Source of the DNA: Mesorhizobium_B sp035998495
GTDB taxonomy: Bacteria; Pseudomonadota; Alphaproteobacteria; Rhizobiales; Rhizobiaceae
Reading direction: 5' to 3'
Length of the DNA stretch: 64,000 nt
Assembly (NCBI GenBank): GCA_035998495.1
Contig: DASYHP010000026.1
Location: forward strand, 98,884-162,883
Shown here: in pieces, positions 8,496-17,037 of the stretch
Position numbering within the stretch: the stretch's first letter is position 1
How the letters are laid out: each line of letters opens with the position of its first letter
Program-made: the position numbers and the translations under genes
The notes under the pieces: generated by a model
What the model was told of the DNA's origin: nothing
What the model saw: only the letters and a program-made list of their open reading frames with translations
Databases searched by the model: none

Positions 8496-9347
8496 TCAAG
8501 CGCCCGCGCCGAGCGCCGCGAGCTCGAAACACGCGCCTTTGTCCTGAGCGAGGCAATCGCGCAACACCGGAAGCAGGGTCCCAAGCTCCTTTTCCAGCGT
8601 GAAGGGTGGGTTGGCGACCACGAGCCCGCAGCCGTCGAGCCGCGACTCTGGCGAGGGGTTCCGCACCTCGAAGCGGATGTCGAGCAGTTTCGGGATGCCG
8701 GAGGCGGCAAGACCTTCGCGGAACCGCGCCACGGCGCGGCGGTCCTTGATGGGATACCAGAGCGCATAGGTGCCGCCTGGCCAGCGGCGATGCGCCTGAT
8801 TGAGACCTGTCGCGAGCCGGTCGAACTCGCCCGCTTCCTCGAAGGGCGGGTCCACCAGCACGAGCCCGCGCTTCTCCTTGGGCGGCAGATGGGCGTTGAG
8901 CGAAAGCCAGCCGTCGAGATGGATGACGCGAACCTGAATGTCGCCCTCGAAGAGGCTTTTCAGGCGCCCCGCGTCCTGGCTGTGCAGTTCGATCGCCGTC
9001 AAACGGTCCTGCGGCCGCAAGAGGCGGCGGACGAGCAGCGGCGAGCCGGGATAGAAGCGGAAGATCCCGCCGGCGTTCTCGGCGCGCACGGCGGCCAGGT
9101 AGGGCTCCAGGAGCGATGCGGCGTCGGCCGGCAGCTTTGCCTCGAGAAGCCGCCCGACGCCGTCGCGCCACTCGCCCGTCCGCTGCGCCTCGCTCGATGT
9201 GAGGTCGTAGCGGCCGGGGCCGGCATGGGTGTCGATCGCCCGGAACGCCTTGTCCTTGTTCTGGAGGTAGAGCACGATCCGCGCCAGCACTGCGTGCTTC
9301 ACCACGTCGGCGAAGTTCCCGGCATGGAAGGCGTGGCGGTAGTTCAC
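8496..9347 (-). CDS. rlmJ: 23S rRNA (adenine-N6)-methyltransferase RlmJ
   Basis: SAM-dependent methyltransferase that modifies A2030 of 23S rRNA in E. coli (family knowledge). The 283-residue product starts with the hallmark NYRHAFHAGNFADVVKH and contains the catalytic DPPFEE motif plus a second NPPF-like motif near the C-terminus. THAGPGRYDL matches the SAM-binding region. The GTG start at 9347 overlaps the TGA of the upstream lysE-type gene (GTGA), so the pair is translationally coupled. Confidence 0.94.
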   Translation of the reverse strand: MNYRHAFHAGNFADVVKHAVLARIVLYLQNKDKAFRAIDTHAGPGRYDLTSSEAQRTGEWRDGVGRLLEAKLPADAASLLEPYLAAVRAENAGGIFRFYPGSPLLVRRLLRPQDRLTAIELHSQDAGRLKSLFEGDIQVRVIHLDGWLSLNAHLPPKEKRGLVLVDPPFEEAGEFDRLATGLNQAHRRWPGGTYALWYPIKDRRAVARFREGLAASGIPKLLDIRFEVRNPSPESRLDGCGLVVANPPFTLEKELGTLLPVLRDCLAQDKGACFELAALGAGA

Positions 9348-9988
9348 GGCGCATGTCCGGCGGCGAAGGCCTGCCAGAGGCCTAGAAGGGCTGCCGCGAT
9401 CAGCAGGCCTCCCGCCGTCCGGCTGACGCCGGCCAGTGCGCGGGGGCGGGAGAAAAGGAAGGCGCGTGCCTGTCCGGCCGCGAGCGCCACGCCGCCGTAG
9501 ACGGCCAGTTGCGTGGCAACGTTGACGACGCCCAGTACCAGCCCCTGTGCCCACACTGCCCCATAGACCGGCTTCAAAAATTGGGGGTACACGGCGAGCA
9601 TGAAGAGATAGGCCTTGGGGTTGACGAGACAGGTGACCGCCCCCTGGCGGAAGGCGCGCCAGTTCGACCGGCTGGCGCCCGGGCCTTCGGCCGCAGCCGT
9701 GACGGGATGGTGGACGAGCGCGATGCCGATCCAGATCATGTAAGCGGCGCCAGCCAGAAGCAAGGGCAGGTAGAGAACAGGCAGGAGGCCGGCGAGGATG
9801 CCGATGGCGAGTGCGCCGTTGAGCGAGTGGACCGCGCCGCCAAGCCCGACCCCCAGCGTCGCGGCGAGGCCTCGTGGACGGCCGCCGGCCAGCGCGTTGG
9901 CGAGCACGAACATCATGTCCATGCCAGGAACGGCGATGATGCCGAAGAGAAGCAGAAAGTAGAGCCAGAGGTTCTCGCCGAAGCTCAT
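9344..9988 (-). CDS. LysE/RhtB family amino-acid exporter
   Basis: Inner-membrane efflux protein of 214 residues with about six hydrophobic segments. It has the family's N-terminal pattern (FGIIAVPGMDMMFVLANALAGG...AATLGVGLGG) and the NPKAYLFMLAVYPQF motif in the central region. Substrates in the family are amino acids or related metabolites; this one's is unknown. It lies divergent from a WYL regulator, with a palindromic operator candidate between them, so that regulator may control it. Confidence 0.9.
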   Translation of the reverse strand: MSFGENLWLYFLLLFGIIAVPGMDMMFVLANALAGGRPRGLAATLGVGLGGAVHSLNGALAIGILAGLLPVLYLPLLLAGAAYMIWIGIALVHHPVTAAAEGPGASRSNWRAFRQGAVTCLVNPKAYLFMLAVYPQFLKPVYGAVWAQGLVLGVVNVATQLAVYGGVALAAGQARAFLFSRPRALAGVSRTAGGLLIAAALLGLWQAFAAGHAP

Positions 9989-10059
9989 GGAGCACTCCGA
10001 ATCGTGTTGCGAGGAGCGGCATGCCATCCGGCCGCCGGAATGGCCTGGCTAGCGGCGGC

Positions 10060-10083
10060 CAACTGACGGCGTTCTGTCAGTTG
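10060..10083. promoter_or_regulatory. Candidate operator palindrome between lysE-type gene and WYL regulator
   Basis: A perfect inverted repeat CAACTGAC-N8-GTCAGTTG lies in the 115-bp divergent intergenic region, 20 bp before the regulator start. The size and position fit a dimeric repressor site that controls both directions. Assignment to the adjacent WYL regulator is inferred. Confidence 0.55.
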
Positions 10084-10103
10084 CGTTTGGGAAGGGGAGA
10101 TCG

Positions 10104-10862
10104 ATGCGCAAAGCTTCGCGCCTGTTCGAAATCATCCAGATGTTGCGGGCCGCCAAGCGTCCGCTCACGGCCGGCAGCATGGCCGAGGTCCTGGAGGTCA
10201 CAACCCGCTCCGTTTATCGCGACATCGCGGCGCTTCAGGCCATGCGGGTGCCGATCGAGGGCGAACGCGGCTTGGGCTACATCCTGCGTCCCGGCTTCCA
10301 CTTGCCGCCGCTGATGTTCTCGATCGAGGAAACCGAAGCGTTGATCGTTTCCCTTGCGCTTCTGGAGCGTACGGCCGATGCCGGGCTCAAGGAGGCGGCA
10401 CACGGGGTTGCCAGAAAGATCGCGGCTGCGGTTCCCCTGCCTTTGCGCCGCGTCTTCGAGACGAGCGCGTTGCACGCCTGGGGTACAGTCATGCCCCCGC
10501 CCCCCGGCGTCGATCTTGGACTGCTGCGGCAGACGATCCGTGAGGAGCGCAAGCTTTTCTTGCGCTACCGCGACGGCGAGGGCCGGGCGACGGAGCGCAC
10601 CGTGCGGCCGCTTGCGCTGATCTATTATTCCGAGATGGCCAATCTCGTCGCCTGGTGCGAGCTGCGCGGCGAGGTCCGACAGTTCCGCGCCGAGCGGGTC
10701 GAGCATGCCGAAGCCCTGGCCGAACACTTCAGTGGCGAGGGCGACCGTTTGCGCCGCCTTTGGATGGACGGCTGGACGAACAGGCCGGCTGCGCCCCGCC
10801 CGGTCGCGGCGGCCGTTCCGTTCGACGCCGGCGAGCTACTCCCGGCCGGGCCGTTGAGTTAG
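10104..10862 (+). CDS. YafY-type transcriptional regulator (HTH + WYL)
   Basis: A 252-residue DNA-binding protein. Residues 1-60 form a DeoR-like winged HTH (RLFEIIQMLRAAKRPLTAGSMAEVLEVTTRSVYRDIAAL). The middle and C-terminal parts match the WYL ligand-sensing domain (LFLRYRDGEGRATERTVRPLALIYY...LVAWCELR...FRAERV). A GGGAAGGGGAGA ribosome site precedes the ATG. The palindrome upstream suggests autoregulation. The stop lies 9 bp before the molybdopterin oxidoreductase gene, so the two are probably cotranscribed. Confidence 0.9.
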   Translation: MRKASRLFEIIQMLRAAKRPLTAGSMAEVLEVTTRSVYRDIAALQAMRVPIEGERGLGYILRPGFHLPPLMFSIEETEALIVSLALLERTADAGLKEAAHGVARKIAAAVPLPLRRVFETSALHAWGTVMPPPPGVDLGLLRQTIREERKLFLRYRDGEGRATERTVRPLALIYYSEMANLVAWCELRGEVRQFRAERVEHAEALAEHFSGEGDRLRRLWMDGWTNRPAAPRPVAAAVPFDAGELLPAGPLS

Positions 10863-10871
10863 GGTGCCGCC

Positions 10872-12980
10872 ATGAACCAGCACGTCCCCGTCACGATCGG
10901 CCATTCGGCCTGCCCGCACGATTGCCCCTCCACCTGCGCGCTCGATGTGGAGGTGATCGAGGGTCGGCGCATCGGCCGCGTGCATGGCGCGAAGGGCAAC
11001 AGCTACACGGCCGGCGTGGTCTGCGCCAAGGTGGCGCGCTATGCCGAGCGCATCCACCACCCCGACCGGCTGCTCAAGCCGCTCGTCAGGGCAGGGGCCA
11101 AGGGCGACGGCGAGTGGCGCGAGGCGAGCTGGGAGGCGGCGCTCGACCTCGTCGCCGAAAAATTCCTGGAGGCGGAAGAGCGGCACGGCCCGGAAGCCGT
11201 GTGGCCCTACTTCTACGCCGGCACCATGGGGCTCGTGCAGCGCGACGGCCTCAACCGCCTACGCCGCGCCAAGCGCTATTCCAACACGTTCGACACGATC
11301 TGCACCAATCTGGCCTGGACGGGCTTCGTGATGGGCACCGGAAAGCTGGCCGGTGCCGACCCGCGCGAGATGGCGAAGAGCGATTGCGTGGTGATCTGGG
11401 GCACCAACGCGGTGGTCACGCAGGTCAATGTGATGACCCACGCGACCCGCGCGCGAAAGGAGCGCGGGGCGAAGATCGTCGTCATCGACATCTACGACAA
11501 CGCCACGATGAAGCAGGCCGATCTCGGCCTGATCCTCAAGCCCGGCACCGATGGCGCGCTCGCCTGCGCCGTCATGCATGTGCTGTTCCGCGAGGGGCTC
11601 GCCGACCGCGGCTACCTCGCGCAATACACCGACGACCCGGCCGGGCTCGAGGCGCATCTGCAATCGCGCACGCCCGAATGGGCAGCCGGCATCACGGGCC
11701 TTTCCGTCGCTGAGATCGAAGCCTTCGCGCGGCTCGTCGGCACGACCAAGCGCACCTTCTTCCGCCTGGGCTATGGCTTTTCGCGCCAGCGCAACGGCGC
11801 GGTGAACATGCATGCCGCGCTCTGCATCCCCGCCGTGACGGGGGCGTGGGCTCATGAGGGCGGCGGGGCGTTCCACTCCAATTCCGGCGTGCTCAAACTC
11901 GACACCACGCTTCTGGAGGGCGGCCGGCTCGCCGACCCGAAGGTGCGCTGGCTCGACCAGTGCAAGATCGGCCGCATCCTCACGGGCGACCCGGAGGCGC
12001 TTCATGGCGGCCCGCCGGTGACGGCCATGCTCATCCAGAACACCAATCCGGCGAACGTCGCGCCCGAGCAGCGGCTGGTGAAGCGCGGGTTTTTGCGCGA
12101 CGACCTCTTCGCCTGCGTGCACGAGCAGTTCATGACCGACACGGCAAAGCTGGCAGACGTGGTGCTGCCCGCCACGATGTTCCTGGAGCATGACGACATC
12201 TACAAGGGCGGCGGGCACCAGCACGTCATCCTCGGCCCCAAGCTCGTGGAGCCGCCGGAAGGCCCGCGCCCCAACCACTTTGTCATCGAGGAGCTGGCGA
12301 AGCGGCTGGGCGTCGCGCATCTGCCGGGTTTCGGCATGAGCGAGCGCGAGCATATCGAGGTGATGCTCGCCAAGCGCGGGATCGGGAGCTTCGACAGCCT
12401 AAGCGAGGAGCGCTGGGCCGATCTCCAGCCCGAGTTCCGCCAGGCGCATTACCTCGACGGTTTCGGCCATGCGGACGGGAAATTCCGCTTCCGGCCGGAC
12501 TGGACGGCCACACCGGCGCCAAACAAGCCGCCTCGGAGCATGGGAACGCAGGGGCCATATCAGGCGCTGCCGAGTTTCCCCAACCATGTCGAACTGATCG
12601 AGGTTCCCGACCGGGAGCACCCGTTCCGTTTGGCCACCTCGCCGGCGCGCTCATTCCTGAACTCCACCTTCACCGAAACACCGGGGTCGCGCTCGCGCGA
12701 AGGCCGGCCGGAGCTGTTGATCCATCCCGACGACGCAGTGATGCTGGGCATCGAGCAGGGCGGGCGTGTGGAGGTGGGAAATCAGCGCGGCGAAGTCGTC
12801 CTGCACGCGAAACTATTTGACGGCGTGCGACGCGGGGTGGTGATCGCCGAAGGCATCTGGCCCAATTCGGCGCACGAGCGCGGGGAAGGCATCAACGTCC
12901 TGACCGGCGCCGACGCCGCCGCACCCAACGGCGGCGCGGCCTTCCACGATAACAAGGTCTGGGTGCACCGGGCGGATTGA
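10872..12980 (+). CDS. Molybdopterin (bis-MGD) oxidoreductase with N-terminal 4Fe-4S site
   Basis: A 702-residue member of the DMSO reductase superfamily. The N-terminus has the cluster-binding pattern C14-x3-C18-x3-C22...C51 (CPHDCPSTC, then AGVVCAK). Bis-MGD-binding segments follow (WGTNAVVTQVN, IDIYDNAT, LGYGFSRQRNGA, NTNPANVAPEQ). The C-terminal dinucleotide-binding barrel begins near LIHPDDAVMLGIEQGG. There is no Tat signal, so it is probably cytoplasmic. The Mo ligand may be the cysteine in the DTICTNLAW segment, which is an inference. No electron-transfer subunit or chaperone lies beside it, so substrate and partner are unknown. Confidence 0.9.
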   Translation: MNQHVPVTIGHSACPHDCPSTCALDVEVIEGRRIGRVHGAKGNSYTAGVVCAKVARYAERIHHPDRLLKPLVRAGAKGDGEWREASWEAALDLVAEKFLEAEERHGPEAVWPYFYAGTMGLVQRDGLNRLRRAKRYSNTFDTICTNLAWTGFVMGTGKLAGADPREMAKSDCVVIWGTNAVVTQVNVMTHATRARKERGAKIVVIDIYDNATMKQADLGLILKPGTDGALACAVMHVLFREGLADRGYLAQYTDDPAGLEAHLQSRTPEWAAGITGLSVAEIEAFARLVGTTKRTFFRLGYGFSRQRNGAVNMHAALCIPAVTGAWAHEGGGAFHSNSGVLKLDTTLLEGGRLADPKVRWLDQCKIGRILTGDPEALHGGPPVTAMLIQNTNPANVAPEQRLVKRGFLRDDLFACVHEQFMTDTAKLADVVLPATMFLEHDDIYKGGGHQHVILGPKLVEPPEGPRPNHFVIEELAKRLGVAHLPGFGMSEREHIEVMLAKRGIGSFDSLSEERWADLQPEFRQAHYLDGFGHADGKFRFRPDWTATPAPNKPPRSMGTQGPYQALPSFPNHVELIEVPDREHPFRLATSPARSFLNSTFTETPGSRSREGRPELLIHPDDAVMLGIEQGGRVEVGNQRGEVVLHAKLFDGVRRGVVIAEGIWPNSAHERGEGINVLTGADAAAPNGGAAFHDNKVWVHRAD

Positions 12981-13051
12981 CGACCGTGCGTCCGAGCGCA
13001 CTCCTTGCCGGCAGGTGTTCAGCTCAAGCAACCCACAACGCCGACAGCTTT

Positions 13052-13273
13052 CTACTCCGCGGCGTCCGCCCTCGTTGAGCCGGGCAGCCGGGCGTTCCGC
13101 CACGGTCCGGGGGCAAGCACTCGGCTTGCGTGGAGGATCTCGATTCCGAGCACCCGACCCTCGGCGTCCACGTCATAGATGAAAGGACCGGCCTCGTCGG
13201 TTTCTTCGACTTGGCCGGGAGCGATCCTGAAGTAAACGGCGTCTGCTTCGGGATCGTAGGTAACGTCGATCAT
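13052..13273 (-). CDS. DUF2283 domain protein
   Basis: A 73-residue protein with the DUF2283 pattern: YDPEADAVYFRIAPG, DEAGPFIYDVDAEGRVLGIEILHAS. Function is unknown. Its ATG overlaps the stop of the upstream purN-DUF4258 reading frame (ATGA), so translation is coupled. DUF2283 genes are often paired with DUF4258 genes, and a toxin-antitoxin-like role has been suspected for such pairs; nothing in this sequence proves it. Confidence 0.85.
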   Translation of the reverse strand: MIDVTYDPEADAVYFRIAPGQVEETDEAGPFIYDVDAEGRVLGIEILHASRVLAPGPWRNARLPGSTRADAAE

Positions 13274-14160
13274 GGCTTACGCCTTGCGTTCCCGTCGAAT
13301 GTTGCCGTTATAACGCGGATCGCCGTGTCCGTCTCGACACAAACAACGCGCAGGATGCGCCCGCCGAACTCATCGATTGCGGCGAACCGCCGTTCGGCAG
13401 TTGGATCGTTGGGCTCCGCCTCCGTCCAGAGCGGTTGCCGGGCGGCTTGTTCAATCCACGAAAACTGTAGGTCGCGCTCGCGCATTCGAATTTCGACGTG
13501 CCGAGTGAGCACGAGTAGCTTCAGGTTGCCTGCACCGTTCGGTACTGGTGATAATTGGAAGCCAGCTTGGGGTGCCCGCCGCAGTTCCTCCGCCACCCGC
13601 CGCACCGCTTCCGGATAGAGCTTGTGCTCCGCCTCCAGCACGCGGGCGGTGAGCGTGTCGGGCGTATCGTCCGCCAGCACGGGCACACGGGCCTGCGCAA
13701 CGATCCCTCCGGCGTCCAGCGCCTCCGACACGAAATGCACCGTGCAGCCATGCGCCGTCGCGCCGGCCGCGAGCGCGCGGGCATGCGTGTCGAGCCCGCG
13801 AAAGGCCGGCAGGAGGGAAGGGTGGATGTTGAGCATGCGCCCCCGCCAGCGCGTGACGAAACCGGGCGAGAGCACCCGCATGAACCCCGCCAAGCAGACG
13901 AGCTCGATGCCCGCCCCGGCTAGCGTCCTATCGATCGCCTCCTCGTGCGCCTCTTTGGTCGCGAAACCCTGGCGCTCCACCACGGCGGTCGAAATGCCGG
14001 CCTGTTTGGCCAGCGCGAGCCCGCCCGCATTCGCGCTATCCGACAGCACGAGCCTGATGTCGGCTGGATAGTCATCGGCTTCCGCCGCGCGGATCAGCGC
14101 GGCCATGTTGGAGCCGCGGCCCGAGATCAGGATCGCGGTGCGAACCCGATCGCCCGTCAA
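13270..14160 (-). CDS. purN: PurN glycinamide ribonucleotide formyltransferase fused to a DUF4258 domain
   Basis: Residues 1 to about 210 are PurN, which transfers formyl from 10-formyl-THF to GAR in purine synthesis. Visible are the SGRGSNM phosphate loop, catalytic Asn and His in LNIHPSLLP, and the Asp in the LDAGGI segment. The usual end of PurN is near RVAEELRRAP. The same frame runs on for about 80 residues with a DUF4258-like domain (LTRHVEIRMRERDLQFSWIEQAA...ERRFAAIDEFGGRILRVVC). An internal GTG at 13512 could start that domain separately. The start is taken as TTG at 14160, overlapping the purM stop by 2 bp. The fusion is unusual for PurN. Confidence 0.85.
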   Translation of the reverse strand: MTGDRVRTAILISGRGSNMAALIRAAEADDYPADIRLVLSDSANAGGLALAKQAGISTAVVERQGFATKEAHEEAIDRTLAGAGIELVCLAGFMRVLSPGFVTRWRGRMLNIHPSLLPAFRGLDTHARALAAGATAHGCTVHFVSEALDAGGIVAQARVPVLADDTPDTLTARVLEAEHKLYPEAVRRVAEELRRAPQAGFQLSPVPNGAGNLKLLVLTRHVEIRMRERDLQFSWIEQAARQPLWTEAEPNDPTAERRFAAIDEFGGRILRVVCVETDTAIRVITATFDGNARRKP

Positions 14161-15221
14161 AGCGCGAGCGTTCCGCGGAAAATCACCGGCTCGCCGTGCC
14201 ACGGCGCGATCCGCCCGATCGGTGTCACCGTTTCGCCGTGCCGCGCCAGCACGGCCGCCACTTGCGCCGCCTGGCCGGCCGCCGCCACGACGACCATGCC
14301 CACGCCGCAGTTGAAGGTGCGCAGCATCTCGCGCTCGGCGATGTTCCCGGCCCGCGCCAGCCAGCCGAACACCGGCGGCGCATCGATGGCGTCGAGGTCG
14401 ACCTCGGCGGCGAAAACCTCCGGCAGCACGCGCGGCAGGTTCTCAGTCAGGCCGCCGCCCGTGATATGCGCCAGCGCCTTGACGCCCTGCGTGTCGCGGA
14501 TGGCGGCAAGCAGCGGCTTCACATAGATGCGCGTGGGCTCGAGCAGCGCCTCGCCCAATGTCAGGCCGGGCTGAAACGTTGCAGGCGCGTCCCACCCCAA
14601 GCCGGCCAGCTCCGCCACGCGCCGCACCAGGCTGAGCCCGTTGGAGTGCACGCCCGAGGAGGCCAAGCCCAACAGCACGTCGCCTTCCCTGATGTCGTCG
14701 GTAGGCAGGAGTGTTCCGCGTTCGGCTGCGCCCACCGCGAAGCCCGCGAGGTCGTAGTCGCCTTGCGCATAGAGCCCCGGCATCTCCGCCGTCTCGCCGC
14801 CGATCAAGGCGCAGCCCGCCTCGCGGCAGCCCCGCGCGATGCCCGCCACGATGGCCGCGCCCTGTTCGGGATCGAGCTGGCCGGTCGCGAAATAGTCCAG
14901 GAAGAACAGCGGCTCCGCGCCCTGCACCACGAGGTCGTTCACACACATCGCCACGAGATCCACGCCGATGGTGTCGTGCCGGCCCGTCTCGATGGCGAGC
15001 TTCAGCTTGGTGCCTACGCCATCGTTGGCCGCCACCAGCACCGGGTCCTGGAAGCCGGCCGCCTTGAGATCGAACAGCCCGCCGAAGCCGCCGATCTCGC
15101 CGGCGCCGGGCCGCAGCGTCGAGCGGGCGAGCGGCTTGATCTTCTCAACGAGTGCCGCGCCTGCGTCGATGCTGACGCCGGCCTGCGCATAGGTGAGGCC
15201 TGCTGACCGTTCTTCCGACAT
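14157..15221 (-). CDS. purM: Phosphoribosylformylglycinamidine cyclo-ligase
   Basis: AIR synthetase: ATP-dependent ring closure of FGAM to AIR in purine synthesis. The 354-residue protein has the family motifs DGVGTKLKLA, GVDLVAMCVNDLVVQGAEPLFFLDY, ALIGGETAEMPGLY, LASSGVHSNGLSLVR and HITGGGLTENLPR, and it matches the usual length. ATG at 15221 is preceded by a GAGG. It lies directly upstream of purN with overlapping stop/start, the standard purMN pair, and is divergent from the CDP-alcohol phosphotransferase gene. Confidence 0.97.
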   Translation of the reverse strand: MSEERSAGLTYAQAGVSIDAGAALVEKIKPLARSTLRPGAGEIGGFGGLFDLKAAGFQDPVLVAANDGVGTKLKLAIETGRHDTIGVDLVAMCVNDLVVQGAEPLFFLDYFATGQLDPEQGAAIVAGIARGCREAGCALIGGETAEMPGLYAQGDYDLAGFAVGAAERGTLLPTDDIREGDVLLGLASSGVHSNGLSLVRRVAELAGLGWDAPATFQPGLTLGEALLEPTRIYVKPLLAAIRDTQGVKALAHITGGGLTENLPRVLPEVFAAEVDLDAIDAPPVFGWLARAGNIAEREMLRTFNCGVGMVVVAAAGQAAQVAAVLARHGETVTPIGRIAPWHGEPVIFRGTLAL

Positions 15222-15344
15222 GCCGTCCTCAAATCCCTCGCCGCTCGTCGGGCTCTTGGCACAGCAGCCGAACGCGCCGCAAGGCTTGCGGCAGGCCTGC
15301 GCCTCCATCATCTTGAAAAGGAAAGAACAAGCGCCGGAACCCGC

Positions 15345-15902
15345 GTGACCATCCCCAACGTCATTACGATCTTCCGTTTCATCCTCGTTCCGGTCGTCGT
15401 GTTCGCGCTGCTGACCGGCGAGATGGGGCTCGCCCTTGCGGGCTTCGTCGTGGCCGGCGTGTCGGATGGGGTGGACGGCTTCATCGCGCGGCACTTCAAC
15501 CAGCGCTCGACGCTCGGGGCCTATCTCGATCCCATGGCTGACAAGCTCCTGCTGGTTTCGGTCTTCGTGGTGCTCGGCATCATGGGCGAACTGCCGCTCT
15601 GGCTCGTCATCGCCGTGGTCTCGCGCGACGCGCTGATCGTCGGCGCGGTGATGCTTTCGGCCGTGATGGGCAACCCCGTGGAGATGAGGCCGCTCTTCAT
15701 ATCCAAGGTGAACACGACGGCGCAGATCCTTCTCGCTGCTCTTGTTCTGGTCGAGCTCGCGACGGGGTGGAGCACGCCGTTCCTGCGCCCGGCCCTCGTC
15801 GTGCTGACCGGCGGCTTGACCGTGGCTTCCGCGGCCATCTATCTGGTGGGCTGGCTCAGGCACATGAACTCTTATGGCGCAGGCAGTTCTTCCACCCGTT
15901 GA
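15345..15902 (+). CDS. CDP-alcohol phosphatidyltransferase family protein
   Basis: Membrane enzyme of the PgsA/CLS family, 185 residues with about five hydrophobic segments. The complete catalytic motif is present: DG-x2-AR-x8-G-x3-D-x3-D (DGFIAR...G...DPMAD). GTG at 15345 is the start. Such a copy next to the AI-2E permease and hdaA is common in Hyphomicrobiales. The alcohol acceptor is not certain: with a normal PgsA at 2.6 kb, this may be a cardiolipin-synthase-type or second PG-phosphate synthase. The last 29 bp overlap the next gene. Confidence 0.88.
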   Translation: MTIPNVITIFRFILVPVVVFALLTGEMGLALAGFVVAGVSDGVDGFIARHFNQRSTLGAYLDPMADKLLLVSVFVVLGIMGELPLWLVIAVVSRDALIVGAVMLSAVMGNPVEMRPLFISKVNTTAQILLAALVLVELATGWSTPFLRPALVVLTGGLTVASAAIYLVGWLRHMNSYGAGSSSTR

Positions 15903-17037
15903 GGATGCCGCAGCACTCGCCGCGGCCGCCGCCGCGTTCCGCCGCCAGCTCCGCTTCTGGCTGATCGTGGCCGTCCTCTCGAGCCTCCTGATCTACCTGT
16001 TCAGCGACATCCTCCTGCCCTTCGTGGCGGGCATGGTGCTGGCCTATTTCCTCGACCCCGTCGCCGACCGCCTCCAGCGCCTCGGGCTGTCGCGGCTCTT
16101 CGCCACCATCTTGATCGTGGTAGGCACCCTGCTTCTGTTCGCGCTGGCGCTGACGCTCCTGATCCCCATCCTCGCCAACCAGCTCCAGGATTTCGCGGCG
16201 CGCCTGCCCGATTACATCAGCCGGCTGCAAGCCTTGCTCACCAGCTTCGAGCCGGGCTGGCTCGAAAGCCGCTTCGGCGTGAACGAGGCCGACCTGCGCG
16301 AAGGGCTGAACGGACTGCTCTCGTCGGGCGTCGGCTTCGTCACGGCAATCCTCGGCTCGATCTGGCAGTCCGGCGTGGCGCTCTTCAACATCGCTAGCCT
16401 GTTCGTGGTGACGCCGGTGGTCGCCTTCTACATGCTGCTCGACTGGGACCGCATGGTCGCGACGGTCGATTCCTGGGTGCCGCGGCCGCATGTGCAGGAG
16501 GTGCGCGAGATCGCCGCCGACATCAACGCGGCCATTTCGGGCTTCATCCGCGGCCAGGGCACGCTGTGCCTAGTGCTGGGCATCCTCTACGCCGTGGGGC
16601 TGACCGCCGTCGGGCTCAATTTCGGTGTGCTGATCGGGCTGTTCGCGGGGCTCATCAGCTTCGTCCCCTATGTGGGCTCGCTGGTCGGGCTGGTGCTGTC
16701 GGTCGGCGTGGCGCTGGTGCAGTTCTGGCCGGACTGGCCCTGGGTCGTGGCGGTCGCCGCGGTGTTCTTCGTGGGCCAGTTCATCGAAGGCAACATTTTG
16801 CAGCCCCGGCTGGTGGGCAAGAGCGTGGGCCTGCACCCGGTCTGGCTGATGTTCGCGCTGGTCGCCTTCGGCGCATTCTTCGGCTTCGTGGGGCTCCTGA
16901 TCGCCGTGCCGGCGGCGGCCGCCATCGGCGTGCTCGTGCGCTTCGCGATCCGCCGCTATCTCGCCTCGCCGCTTTACCGCGGCTACCCGCTGCCGATCGC
17001 CGGCGACCCGCGCGCGGGCTTGGGTTCGGACATTTGA
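15874..17037 (+). CDS. AI-2E family transporter (PerM-like)
   Basis: A 387-residue polytopic membrane protein of the AI-2E/TqsA/PerM exporter family. It has paired N-terminal helices (LLIYLFSDILLPFVAGMVLAYFLDPVADRLQRLGL), a central soluble stretch, and conserved C-terminal helices with the GxLIGLFAGLISFVPYVG and NILQPRLVGKSVGLHP motifs. The substrate is unknown; family members include autoinducer-2 exporters and Na+/H+ antiporters. It overlaps the upstream phosphatidyltransferase gene by 29 bp and hdaA by 4 bp, so the three are likely one operon. Confidence 0.92.
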   Translation: MAQAVLPPVEDAAALAAAAAAFRRQLRFWLIVAVLSSLLIYLFSDILLPFVAGMVLAYFLDPVADRLQRLGLSRLFATILIVVGTLLLFALALTLLIPILANQLQDFAARLPDYISRLQALLTSFEPGWLESRFGVNEADLREGLNGLLSSGVGFVTAILGSIWQSGVALFNIASLFVVTPVVAFYMLLDWDRMVATVDSWVPRPHVQEVREIAADINAAISGFIRGQGTLCLVLGILYAVGLTAVGLNFGVLIGLFAGLISFVPYVGSLVGLVLSVGVALVQFWPDWPWVVAVAAVFFVGQFIEGNILQPRLVGKSVGLHPVWLMFALVAFGAFFGFVGLLIAVPAAAAIGVLVRFAIRRYLASPLYRGYPLPIAGDPRAGLGSDI

